The notes: generated by a model from the letters alone, not told the origin. DNA of 9,331 bases from Bacteroidales bacterium (GCA_029933755.1 JAOZNO010000100.1:1-9331), one strand, 5' to 3'. Shown: positions 1 through 6,672, counted from the first letter of the stretch. Translations and numbers: made by a program.

Positions 1-131
1 GCTGACTTTTAACAAAATGTAAAAAAATAAATTATTACAAAAAGACTGACATTATAGACACACTCTAATTATACTGAAAACGGTTTAAAATTTGACTTTT
101 GAAAAGCACTTTCGTCCTGATTGTCAGTAAG

Positions 132-160
132 TTTAACCATTTAACAATATAACAATTTAA
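132..160 (+). repeat. TTAACAAT octamer tract, copy near queA end
   Basis: The tract reads as successive degenerate octamers TTAACCAT, TTAACAAT, ATAACAAT and a partial TTAA. It ends seven bases before the queA stop codon as given on the plus strand, so it is immediately downstream of queA. A 21-bp part (140-160) is an exact reverse complement of 9137-9157. Confidence 0.6.
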
Positions 161-166
161 AGTATA

Positions 167-1216
167 TTATAAGATAAGCATTGCATCACCGTATGTGCCA
201 AACTTATACTTTTCCTTTTTAGCAACTTCATACGCTTCAAAAAGGAAATCGTATCCTGCAAAAGCCGCCGAAGTCATTATCAGTGTTGTTAAAGGCATTT
301 GAAAGTTTGTAATCATACTTGTTGGTACACTAAAATCATGTGGTGGAAAAATAAATTTATTTGTCCATCCCTCAAAAGGCTTTAATTCGCCAAGAGTAGA
401 AACCGAGCTTTCTAAGGTTCTTATTACCGTTGTTCCAACTGCGCAAATCTGACGTTTATGGGTTTGTGCTTTATTTACAATTTCAGTGGTTTCCATCGGA
501 ATGACAATTTCTTCTGAGTCCATTTTGTGTTTGGTTAAATCTTCAACCTCTACACCTCTGAAATTTCCAAGACCTGCATGTAAGGTAATGTAAGCAAATT
601 CAACCCCTTTTATTTCCATACGTTTCATTAACTGCTTGCTAAAGTGCATTCCTGCAGTTGGAGCTGCTACAGCACCAATATGTTTTGCGAAAATAGTCTG
701 ATATCTGTCATGGTCTTCCGGCTCAACTTCTCTTTCTATAAATTTAGGCAATGGTGTTTCTCCAAGTTGGTAAAGAATCTCTTTAAATTCATCGTATGGG
801 CCATCGTATAAAAATCTTAGTGTTCGCCCACGCGAAGTAGTATTGTCAATAACTTCGGCAACTAATAAATCATTTTCGCCAAAATATAATTTGTTACCAA
901 TACGGATTTTACGTGCCGGGTCAACCAAAACATCCCATAAGCGTTGATCTTTACTTAATTCTCTTAAAAGAAATACTTCAATTTTTGCACCTGTTTTCTC
1001 TTTGTTACCATAAAGTCTGGCAGGAAAAACCTTTGTGTTATTAAAAACAAAGACATCATGATTGTCATAATAATCAAGAACATCTTTAAAGACCTTGTGT
1101 TCAATTTTACCTGTTTTTCTGTCTAATACCATTAAGCGTGACTCGTCTCTTTCTTTTGCCGGATGTGTAGCTATAAATTCCTTTGGCAAGTCAAACCTGA
1201 ATTTTGACAATTTCAT
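167..1216 (-). CDS. queA: S-adenosylmethionine:tRNA ribosyltransferase-isomerase
   Basis: This 349-residue cytoplasmic enzyme transfers and isomerises the ribose of S-adenosylmethionine onto 7-aminomethyl-7-deazaguanine in tRNA, giving epoxyqueuosine, the penultimate step of queuosine synthesis. The family is recognised from the N-terminal THPAKERDESRLMVLDR stretch (residues 17-33), FNNTKVFPARL (58-68), GAVAAPTAGMHFS (181-193), TLHAGLGNFRGVEVEDLTKH (211-230), VGTTVIRTLES (260-270) and the C-terminal MITNFQMPLTTLIM (301-314). Length is normal and nothing is broken. The canonical ITNFHLP reads ITNFQMP here, which I take as a lineage variant. It follows truB on the same strand after 169 bases and is the last gene of the conserved block. 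I found no good promoter of its own in that gap, so readthrough from truB is likely. The ATG at 1216 gives the expected MKLSKFRFDLP beginning. Confidence 0.97.
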   Translation of the reverse strand: MKLSKFRFDLPKEFIATHPAKERDESRLMVLDRKTGKIEHKVFKDVLDYYDNHDVFVFNNTKVFPARLYGNKEKTGAKIEVFLLRELSKDQRLWDVLVDPARKIRIGNKLYFGENDLLVAEVIDNTTSRGRTLRFLYDGPYDEFKEILYQLGETPLPKFIEREVEPEDHDRYQTIFAKHIGAVAAPTAGMHFSKQLMKRMEIKGVEFAYITLHAGLGNFRGVEVEDLTKHKMDSEEIVIPMETTEIVNKAQTHKRQICAVGTTVIRTLESSVSTLGELKPFEGWTNKFIFPPHDFSVPTSMITNFQMPLTTLIMTSAAFAGYDFLFEAYEVAKKEKYKFGTYGDAMLIL

Positions 1217-1344
1217 AAATTCTAATTTTGAGCGTTAAACAATATTGTTCTTCTCTGCTTATTTAAAAATCTTTTATTAATTTTAGCGTAAGCTAAGTAT
1301 TTGATATTTAGTTGAATTCTTACAATGAACGACTGATTTTCCTT

Positions 1345-1365
1345 AAAAACCCTCAGTAAGAGGTT
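1345..1365 (-). terminator. Weak hairpin with U-tract just after truB
   Basis: Read on the minus strand, AACCTC and GAGGGTT pair as a 6-bp stem with one bulged G around a TTACT loop, and the stem runs straight into five T residues. It starts about 20 bases after the truB stop codon, where an intrinsic terminator or attenuator would sit. The stem is short and bulged, so termination is probably partial, which would still let queA be read from upstream. Confidence 0.4.
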
Positions 1366-1385
1366 CATTTTAATTATTAAGTCAG

Positions 1386-2114
1386 TTATTCCTGTTCTCT
1401 ATTTTTTTCTTCTTGATCTATTTGAGTTTTAAAATCATCAATAGTCATAGCCTCGTCTACTTTAAATTCCCCTATTCGTGTACGCCTTAAGCCCACAAGG
1501 TATCCTCCGGAGTTTAGTTGCTTACCAATATCCCGGGCTAATGCTCTAATATATGTTCCTTTTCCACACTTTACATTGATTTTAAGCTCGGGCAAATTAA
1601 ATTCTAAAAGTTCAATTTCTTTTATTTCTATAAGTGAAGGTTTTAATTCAACATTTATGCCTTTTCTTGCTTTTTTATAAGCTCTTTCTCCATTTACTCT
1701 TTTTGCTGAAAATGCAGGAGGCATTTGTTCCTGCTTTCCTATAAAGCTTTTAAGTACCTCATTTATTAATTCTGTAGTAATATGTTTCGTTGGAAATTCT
1801 TTATCAATCTCTGTTTCTCTGTCAAATGAAGGTGTTGTCGCACCTAAAAAAATATCAGCTATATATTCTTTCTCACCTGCTTGGAACTTCTCAATTTCCT
1901 TTGTTTTTTTTCCTGTACAAACAATCAATAAACCTGTTGCTTTCGGGTCTAAGGTGCCTGCATGACCAACCTTTATTTTTTTCACATTCAAAAAATGACT
2001 TATTGTATACCTAATTTTTCGAACAACATCAAAAGATGTCCAATCTAATGGTTTATCAAACAATAAAACTTCTCCTTCTGTAAAATGAAAATTTGAATCA
2101 GGAAAATCACCCAT
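1386..2114 (-). CDS. truB: tRNA pseudouridine-55 synthase
   Basis: This 242-residue cytoplasmic enzyme converts U55 in the T-loop of tRNAs to pseudouridine. The signature GHAGTLDPKATG lies at residues 50-61, and Asp56 is the catalytic aspartate of the family. Other TruB blocks are LLFDKPLDWTSFDVVRKIR (17-35), KEYIADIFLGATTPSFDRE (82-100), PPAFSAKRVNGERAYKKAR (132-150) and KCGKGTYIRALARDIG (182-197). The protein ends soon after the RRTRIGEF block in a charged tail (DQEEKNREQE) with no PUA domain, so it is the short form seen in this phylum. The ATG at 2114 places a short leader before the first conserved block. In related genomes truB follows uppP directly; here a three-gene glycan cassette separates them, and truB has a promoter-like site of its own about 310 bases upstream. 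Confidence 0.97.
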   Translation of the reverse strand: MGDFPDSNFHFTEGEVLLFDKPLDWTSFDVVRKIRYTISHFLNVKKIKVGHAGTLDPKATGLLIVCTGKKTKEIEKFQAGEKEYIADIFLGATTPSFDRETEIDKEFPTKHITTELINEVLKSFIGKQEQMPPAFSAKRVNGERAYKKARKGINVELKPSLIEIKEIELLEFNLPELKINVKCGKGTYIRALARDIGKQLNSGGYLVGLRRTRIGEFKVDEAMTIDDFKTQIDQEEKNREQE

Positions 2115-2185
2115 ATAATATCAAGAAATAATTGTGCTCTGGTTTAAAATGACTGTGACGCTTATATTGATATCTTTTGTATTAA

Positions 2186-2298
2186 TTTACAGGTAATTAG
2201 AAATTTAGCCCTTCGACTTCGCTCAGGACAAGTAACTGGTAATTAAAATGAAAGGTGATTTTATTTGTTACTAATTATCAATATACTAATTACTTAAA
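2186..2298. repeat. Cluster of GGTAATTA-type short repeats
   Basis: AGGTAATTAGAAAT (from 2191) and TGGTAATTAAAAT (from about 2239) are direct copies on either side of the CTTCGACTTCGCTCAG element. TTACTAATTA and ATACTAATTAC further right are inverted, degenerate copies. The sequence is AT-rich, so some of the similarity may be chance, but four copies within about 110 bases resemble the decayed mini-repeats common in Bacteroidota intergenic DNA. Confidence 0.35.
2211..2226 (+). repeat. CTTCGACTTCGCTCAG dispersed element, copy 1
   Basis: This 16-bp GC-rich island in AT-rich intergenic DNA matches, at 15 of 16 positions, the reverse complement of 7630-7645. From general knowledge, short sequences of this form are scattered through intergenic DNA of many Bacteroidota. 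It lies in the probable truB leader. Confidence 0.6.
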
Positions 2299-2429
2299 TG
2301 ATATAAGTTGTACTGATAATACAAAAATCACATTTATTCTAAACTACAGCCAATAATGGTTCTAAATCTCTTTATGTAAACTAGATAATACTTTTATCAA
2401 AACATTATCGACAATAATACACAAGCCTG

Positions 2430-2461
2430 CAAAGGTAATAAAAAATGGGACTTATTTGAAA
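2430..2461 (-). promoter_or_regulatory. Promoter for truB (queA)
   Basis: On the minus strand TACCTTTG (2437-2430) fits the Bacteroidota -7 consensus TAnnTTTG exactly, and TTTC (2461-2458) lies 20 bases upstream where TTTG is expected. Transcription would start near 2424 and leave a leader of roughly 310 bases before truB. No other exact TAnnTTTG was seen closer to the gene. This would let truB and queA be expressed independently of uppP, now more than 4 kb away. Confidence 0.6.
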
Positions 2462-2473
2462 TTTATATCTGCT

Positions 2474-2506
2474 TTTCAGTTAACTATTTATAAACACATG
2501 GTTTTG
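2474..2506 (+). promoter_or_regulatory. Candidate promoter for the long GH130 gene
   Basis: TTTC (2474-2477), a 21-base spacer and TGGTTTTG (2499-2506) each match the TTTG / TAnnTTTG consensus with one mismatch. Transcription would start near 2511, about 60 bases before the ATG at 2570, within or beside the paired TTTGCAAA palindromes. With two imperfect boxes this is only a candidate. Confidence 0.3.
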
Positions 2507-2534
2507 TTTGCAAAAAGAGGATGTTTTTTGCAAA
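2507..2534. promoter_or_regulatory. Paired TTTGCAAA palindromes, possible operator
   Basis: The perfect 8-bp palindrome TTTGCAAA occurs at 2507-2514 and again at 2527-2534. The second extends to the 10-bp palindrome TTTTGCAAAA. The copies are 20 bp apart start to start, about two helical turns, so a dimeric regulator could bind both on one face of the DNA. They lie 35-60 bases before the start codon of the long GH130 gene, next to its candidate promoter. No regulator gene is in the window. Confidence 0.35.
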
Positions 2535-2569
2535 ATAATTCGTAAATTTCTGAAAAATAAATATATAAT

Positions 2570-4066
2570 ATGACAAAAGCTAAGGAGAAAAAGCAAATTA
2601 TTTTATGCAAAGAGCATATTGATTTTAAACCGGATAATTCGCGTGTAATAACTAAGTTTTTTACCCCCGGCAGTAATAATCGTATTTATAATATTATTGG
2701 TAGAATATTAACACTTTCTAAAGAGCAATTAAATACGGTGCTGAATGAAACAATTGAGCGTTTCAAAAATCGTCATCGTGATATAAAACGGATTTTTAAG
2801 AATAATTTTGATAAAATTAACTCTGAGGGAGATTTGTCTATGCTTGCCTTAGAGCAAAAACTTCTTATTGGTGCTTATTTTACAATGGAATATTCGATTG
2901 AGGCAGCAGCTTTATTTAACCCCTCTATTGTTCCTGATCCTTTCCAAAATGGTACTAAAAAGGATGAGTTGAAAGTTATTATCAGTTTTAGAGCTGTGGG
3001 TGAAGGACACATTTCTTCAATCGTATTTAGTGAGGGGCTTATTGATGCATCCGGAAATCTAAGTATTGAAACAAATAGTAACATGGTTGAAAAAGCCAGA
3101 ATTATCCCTAATCACACATATATTAAATCTGAATTTGTATCAAAATTAATTGAAATTAAGAGTTATGATCTTGTAAAAGAGATATTTGATAATTTATTAG
3201 ATGAATTTACATATACAGAACTAATTGAAAGTGTTGAACGGTTTAAGAAGAAAAAAGAAAAGAAAAAAAGAAAAAAGGTTAGTGAAAAACGCCCAAGGTA
3301 TATTCAAACACTTGAAGTTTTAGACTGGCTGGCACAATCAACCTATAAAATAGAGTTTAAAAAAGGTTTGGGTATTTCAGGCAGGGTAATTTTTCCAATG
3401 TCGAGCAATGATAGTAAAGGTTTGGAAGATGCTCGTTTTGTGCAATTTACAGATACTGATGGGAGTAAACGTTTTTATGCTACTTACACAGCCTACAATG
3501 GTGTTACCATTCTACCACAACTGATAGAAACTGAGGATTTCATTCGTTTTAAAATAAGTACTTTAAATGGCGAAGGTTCTCAGAATAAAGGAATGGCTCT
3601 GTTTCCTGAGAAGGTTAATGGGAAATTTGCAACCATATCACGAAACGATAATGAAAATATGTTTATTATGTTTTCAGATGATATCAGGTATTGGGAGAAT
3701 CCGAAATTGTTAAAAGAACCCGAACTTTATTGGGAGTTCTTTCAAATAGGCAATTCAGGGCCACCTTTAAAAACAGATAAAGGATGGCTACTGTTAACCC
3801 ATGGTGTGGGGCCGGTACGTACATATTATATTGGTGCTGTTATGCTAGATCTTAAAAATCCAGAGAAAGTAATTGCAATTCTTGAAAAACCATTAATAAT
3901 GCCCGATGAAAGTGAACGGGATGGCTATGTGCCAAATGTGGTGTATTCCTGTGGTGCAATTATTCATCAGGAAAAATTAATTATTCCTTATGCTATGTCA
4001 GATACCCGCTCGGGTGTGGCGAGTTTACTTTTGGACGAATTAACCAGTAATATGAAGTGGTATTGA
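2570..4066 (+). CDS. Long GH130-family mannoside phosphorylase-like protein
   Basis: This 498-residue protein has the five-bladed propeller signatures of glycoside hydrolase family 130. FNPSIVPDP (116-124) and SFRAVGEGHISSIVFSEG (139-156) match the opening of the short GH130 enzyme in this window. GLEDARF (284-290) supplies the probable catalytic Asp287, and GPPLKTDKGWLLLTHG (397-412) and YAMSDTRSG (474-482) close the fold. Arg358, Lys401 and His411 line up with phosphate-pocket basic residues of family phosphorylases, so phosphorolysis is favoured over hydrolysis. The usual HRPD reads SRND (357-360). It exceeds the roughly 350-residue standard by two additions: an N-terminal extension of about 100 mostly helical residues, and an insertion at about 170-250 ending in a very basic stretch, FKKKKEKKKRKKVSEKRPR (225-243). 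There is no signal peptide. It is the only plus-strand gene, converging on the glycosyltransferase. The exact mannoside substrate cannot be read from sequence. Confidence 0.85.
   Translation: MTKAKEKKQIILCKEHIDFKPDNSRVITKFFTPGSNNRIYNIIGRILTLSKEQLNTVLNETIERFKNRHRDIKRIFKNNFDKINSEGDLSMLALEQKLLIGAYFTMEYSIEAAALFNPSIVPDPFQNGTKKDELKVIISFRAVGEGHISSIVFSEGLIDASGNLSIETNSNMVEKARIIPNHTYIKSEFVSKLIEIKSYDLVKEIFDNLLDEFTYTELIESVERFKKKKEKKKRKKVSEKRPRYIQTLEVLDWLAQSTYKIEFKKGLGISGRVIFPMSSNDSKGLEDARFVQFTDTDGSKRFYATYTAYNGVTILPQLIETEDFIRFKISTLNGEGSQNKGMALFPEKVNGKFATISRNDNENMFIMFSDDIRYWENPKLLKEPELYWEFFQIGNSGPPLKTDKGWLLLTHGVGPVRTYYIGAVMLDLKNPEKVIAILEKPLIMPDESERDGYVPNVVYSCGAIIHQEKLIIPYAMSDTRSGVASLLLDELTSNMKWY
3245..3278 (+). 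repeat. 34-bp pure purine A-rich tract inside the long GH130 gene
   Basis: The stretch contains only A and G, with A-runs of six, four, seven and six separated by single G residues. It encodes the lysine-rich linker at about residues 226-236. Runs like this are prone to replication slippage, and a one-base change here would truncate the protein before the catalytic Asp287. The frame is intact in this copy. Confidence 0.7.
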
Positions 4067-4155
4067 TTGTAAACATACAAGTGTCTATCAGTAAAGTCGG
4101 TATTTTTCTGAATATCCTGTTTTTTTGACCTTATAATGTTTTGATTATTTGTTTA

Positions 4156-4227
4156 TCCGCAGATTATCTCAGATTAACACAGATTTAATGTGAGTGTTTA
4201 TCTGCGTTCATTTGTGTCATCTGTGGA
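4156..4227. repeat. Large imperfect inverted repeat built of CAGATTA-type units
   Basis: The left arm (4156-4184) begins TCCGCAGAT and carries CAGATT three times at 10-bp spacing. The right arm (4200-4227) is its imperfect reverse complement, starting ATCTGCG and ending ATCTGTGGA. A 15-base spacer lies between them. The arms could form a stem of up to about 28 bp with mismatches. It lies between the convergent long GH130 and glycosyltransferase genes, so it could help end transcription from both sides. Similar elements occur, from general knowledge, in intergenic DNA of several bacterial phyla. Confidence 0.65.
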
Positions 4228-4232
4228 CTATT

Positions 4233-4282
4233 CTTTAAACTTTTACCCACAATAGTTTATACTATAGCCAAAAGTTTTAAAG
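4233..4282 (-). terminator. Stem-loop just downstream of the glycosyltransferase
   Basis: CTTTAAACTTTT (4233-4244) pairs with AAAAGTTTTAAAG (4270-4282) as a 12-bp stem with one bulge. Inside the loop, ATAGT (4252-4256) and ACTAT (4261-4265) form a second 5-bp stem. On the minus strand it starts 21 bases after the glycosyltransferase stop codon. The 3' arm is AT-rich with no long T-run beyond it, so it may be an RNA-stabilising 3' end and not a strict intrinsic terminator. Confidence 0.45.
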
Positions 4283-4303
4283 CAGTGACATAAGAGAGGA
4301 AGA

Positions 4304-5440
4304 CTATTTTGGCTTCGGTACGTAAAAAAACTCAGAGATTTTATCTTCTTTTGCAACAAGATTATTGTAAATAAGCAAGTGTTTAGATGCAATAATATCC
4401 CAATATTTTTGTTGATTGCTTTCTTTAATATTTGTTCTCATTTTTACAGCAGTATTTTCATTATCAATTACTTTGCAGATGTTTGTAACAAAATCTTCAT
4501 CCGTATATGATGTGATTCCGCCACCTGTATCTTCATTCCATAATTTAAAGCTTAATAAATCAGAAGTAACTGTTGGTATATGAAGAGCTGAAAACTGTGC
4601 GAGCATACCGCTTTGTGCTCCTGCAGAATAGGGCATAACAACCACGTCAGCTGCGCTCATAATTGTATCCAAAGTATGTTGAGGGAATTGCCCTTTTAAA
4701 ATTCGGATATGATCCTTATTATCTAAAAATCGCATCATTCGTAATAGCTTATCCAGTTTTTCATTATGTTCAGTTATTCGTAACCTACAAGCCAAAAGTA
4801 ATACTGCATTATTCACTTTTGCTAATACTTCAGGGAAAATATCAACCAATTTTTCAAAATGCTTTGTTGTTCGAAAATATCCGGCAAGTAAAACAACTTT
4901 TTTGCCATCTAAACCAAGCAATTCCTTAGCATCCTTAACTGGATTTATATTTCTAACTCCATGCGCTATAACATTGATTGGGTTCAAACTTTTATATTCT
5001 GATTCAATGAATTCTTTTTGGTATTTTTCATGAACAATAAGCTCTTTACTTAATTTCAAAATTTCAGAGGTAATTACTCTTTCTGTCCAGCCCGGACTTT
5101 TATAAACCGTATGAAGGGTTGTTACTACCGGTATACTTGCTATTTTACATCTCAATAAAAAATCAACAATCTGAATTCCCCGGTCATAACCAAATAAGCC
5201 AAATTCATGCTGGATATGTACCAGGTCGGGTGTTAGTTTAGAAACCAGATGAAATAATTTGTATGCAATATCTTTATCATCGGGACTATAGGCTTCAAAT
5301 ACATTTTCTCCTTTTGCACCATTTTGGCTCAATATATAAACTTCAATATTCTTGTTCTGAATTTCTTCTTGCAGATAATGAGTGTAAGTTGCTATTCCAC
5401 ATTCGGTAGGGGGATAGGTAGAGATATAGATAATTCTCAT
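4304..5440 (-). CDS. GT4-like (GT-B fold) glycosyltransferase
   Basis: This 378-residue protein resembles family 4 retaining glycosyltransferases, which move a sugar from a nucleotide donor to an acceptor. The N-terminal half opens with MRIIYISTYPPTECGIATYT (1-20), a Rossmann strand and glycine loop, and contains VHIQHEFGLFG (74-84) and VVTTLHTVYKSPGW (105-118). The donor-binding half starts after AHGV (159-162), with LLAGYFRTTKHFEKLVDIFP (184-203) and ADVVVMPYSAGAQSGMLAQF (264-283). The usual EX7E element is not obvious: SGMLAQFSALHIPTVTSD occupies that place, as in some GT4 subgroups. There is no signal peptide or membrane helix, so it is cytosolic or peripheral. It lies 132 bases downstream of the short GH130 gene on the same strand, probably co-transcribed. 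A mannosyl donor such as GDP-mannose is suggested only by that neighbourhood; the sequence alone does not set donor or linkage. Confidence 0.85.
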   Translation of the reverse strand: MRIIYISTYPPTECGIATYTHYLQEEIQNKNIEVYILSQNGAKGENVFEAYSPDDKDIAYKLFHLVSKLTPDLVHIQHEFGLFGYDRGIQIVDFLLRCKIASIPVVTTLHTVYKSPGWTERVITSEILKLSKELIVHEKYQKEFIESEYKSLNPINVIAHGVRNINPVKDAKELLGLDGKKVVLLAGYFRTTKHFEKLVDIFPEVLAKVNNAVLLLACRLRITEHNEKLDKLLRMMRFLDNKDHIRILKGQFPQHTLDTIMSAADVVVMPYSAGAQSGMLAQFSALHIPTVTSDLLSFKLWNEDTGGGITSYTDEDFVTNICKVIDNENTAVKMRTNIKESNQQKYWDIIASKHLLIYNNLVAKEDKISEFFYVPKPK

Positions 5441-5530
5441 ATAGTTAAATATTTGTTTAGTTTTATTTGTTGTTGTAAGATTGTTTTTTACAAGTAAATA
5501 CCAATGTTGTTTAGTTAAACTTTATATCTT

Positions 5531-5545
5531 AAGGCCATCAGCCTT
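5531..5545 (-). other. Small hairpin between short GH130 and glycosyltransferase genes
   Basis: AAGGC and GCCTT pair as a 5-bp perfect stem around a 5-base loop, 28 bases after the GH130 stop codon on the minus strand. There is no T-run after it, so it is not a convincing terminator. It may mark an mRNA processing or stability element between two co-transcribed genes. Confidence 0.25.
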
Positions 5546-5572
5546 CACTAAACGAAATTAATGATTCCTCAA

Positions 5573-6616
5573 TTATAACAACTGCAACAGTTTTTCGATA
5601 CTTGTTTCAGCCATGCAGATATGCTCATCACTTGATCCATAATAAATTTTAATGCTACCATCAGGCATAACAATATGCCCGTTTGTGAATATCACATTGC
5701 CAAAAAAGCCTTCCTTTTCATACTTTGTTTCAGGAAACATAAAAGGTTTTTCACCAACGGCCAGTATTTTTGAAGGATCTTCAAGGTCAAGCAATAACAA
5801 ATTTAAACTGTACATATTGTTTTCACCCTTTCCATGAAATATTTCCAGCCAGCCCTGCTTTGTTTTTATAGGAGGGGCTCCACCACCAATTTTTTTCATC
5901 TCCCATTGGTTCGCACGTGGTCGTAATAAACATTTATGATTACCCCAATGAGTCAAATCAGGAGAGTCGGCATACCATATTGAGGGTAAACCAAATCCAT
6001 GATTGTCTGGCCTGTGTAATGCAATATATTTTCCATTTACCTTTTCCTCAAAAATTACTACATCTTTATTTAGTGGTGGGAAAATAATTCCAAGTCTTTC
6101 AATATGCTTAAAATCTTTTGTTTTGGACAGGAATGTGGCATAACCATCACTTGAAACAACCGTGTAGTTAATAAAATAATCATCTCCAATATGACTTATT
6201 CGGGCATCTTCAACTCCAAAGCTTTCTGTTTCATCATAAGGGAGAATAAATGGTTTTTCGTTAATTATGAAATTGACACCATCTTTGCTCCTGGCTAATC
6301 GCAGATGACTTACTGAAGATAAATATTCTCTCCCTTTATAAAGAATACCCCTGGTGTCTTTTAGTTTTACATCCGGATCCTTTTCAGGCACATCAAGTAC
6401 CGAAAGGAAGCTTTTGTCAGTAGAAAAGTCAAAATAAGGAATAGAAATGAAGCCTGGTTTTTTTATACAGGTTTCGGCTACTCGCATAATTAGAATTACT
6501 TCATTGTTATACACAGTTGCGGCAGGGTTAAATGTGCCTACAACTTTCAAACCCTCAGCTGAGGGTTTTACCATTTGAGGTGTTATTATTGGGTTAGCGG
6601 GATTTCGAATAAGCAT
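5573..6616 (-). CDS. GH130-family beta-mannoside phosphorylase-like enzyme
   Basis: This 347-residue protein has the standard GH130 length and signatures. The family mostly cleaves beta-1,2- or beta-1,4-linked mannosides with phosphate, releasing alpha-mannose 1-phosphate. GTFNPAATVYNNEVILIMRV (27-46) opens the propeller and GVEDARI (134-140) holds the probable catalytic Asp137. LHRPD (200-204), GGGAPPIKTKQGWLEIFHG (244-262) and YYGSSDEHICMA (325-336) follow. Arg202, Lys251 and His261 are the kind of basic residues that bind phosphate in family phosphorylases; known hydrolytic members lack them, so a phosphorylase is favoured. No signal peptide is present and the enzyme should be cytoplasmic. 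A good promoter lies just upstream (6642-6672), and the gene leads a probable two-gene unit with the glycosyltransferase. Linkage specificity is unresolved. It is clearly related to, but shorter than, the convergent GH130 gene. Confidence 0.9.
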   Translation of the reverse strand: MLIRNPANPIITPQMVKPSAEGLKVVGTFNPAATVYNNEVILIMRVAETCIKKPGFISIPYFDFSTDKSFLSVLDVPEKDPDVKLKDTRGILYKGREYLSSVSHLRLARSKDGVNFIINEKPFILPYDETESFGVEDARISHIGDDYFINYTVVSSDGYATFLSKTKDFKHIERLGIIFPPLNKDVVIFEEKVNGKYIALHRPDNHGFGLPSIWYADSPDLTHWGNHKCLLRPRANQWEMKKIGGGAPPIKTKQGWLEIFHGKGENNMYSLNLLLLDLEDPSKILAVGEKPFMFPETKYEKEGFFGNVIFTNGHIVMPDGSIKIYYGSSDEHICMAETSIEKLLQLL

Positions 6617-6641
6617 AGGTGAATAATTTAATTTTTGACCA

Positions 6642-6672
6642 AAAAGTTACGGAAATTCAGGCAGATTTCAAA
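6642..6672 (-). promoter_or_regulatory. Promoter for the short GH130-glycosyltransferase unit
   Basis: On the minus strand TTTG (6672-6669) is followed by a 19-base spacer and TAACTTTT (6649-6642), one mismatch from TAnnTTTG. Transcription would start near 6636, about 20 bases before the ATG at 6616, a normal leader length for this phylum. It implies that the cassette is expressed separately from uppP, which ends at 6728. Confidence 0.5.

Larger units (their letters stand above)
2115..2569. other. 455-bp divergent intergenic region
   Basis: This gap separates truB (leftward) from the long GH130 gene (rightward). I see no coding sequence or RNA gene in it. It holds, from left to right, a probable long truB leader, a cluster of GGTAATTA-type mini-repeats with one CTTCGACTTCGCTCAG element (about 2186-2298), a TAnnTTTG promoter pointing left (2430-2461), a weaker promoter candidate pointing right (2474-2506) and paired TTTGCAAA palindromes (2507-2534). 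The repeats and the two opposed promoters suggest a junction where new genes were joined to the old operon. Confidence 0.6.

Noticed and set aside
1790..2014. Open frame of 74 codons on the plus strand.
   Set aside because: It is antisense within truB, opposite the conserved catalytic block.
4067..4303. CRISPR or tRNA-like structure in the convergent gap.
   Set aside because: The repeats are inverted with a 10-bp inner period and no spacers, and no cloverleaf or CCA end can be drawn.
4663..4929. Open frame of 88 codons on the plus strand.
   Set aside because: It is antisense within the glycosyltransferase, with no motif or promoter.
2570..6616. A classical polysaccharide utilisation locus.
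   Set aside because: There is no SusC/SusD pair, no secreted or lipoprotein glycosidase, and no sensor regulator in the window.
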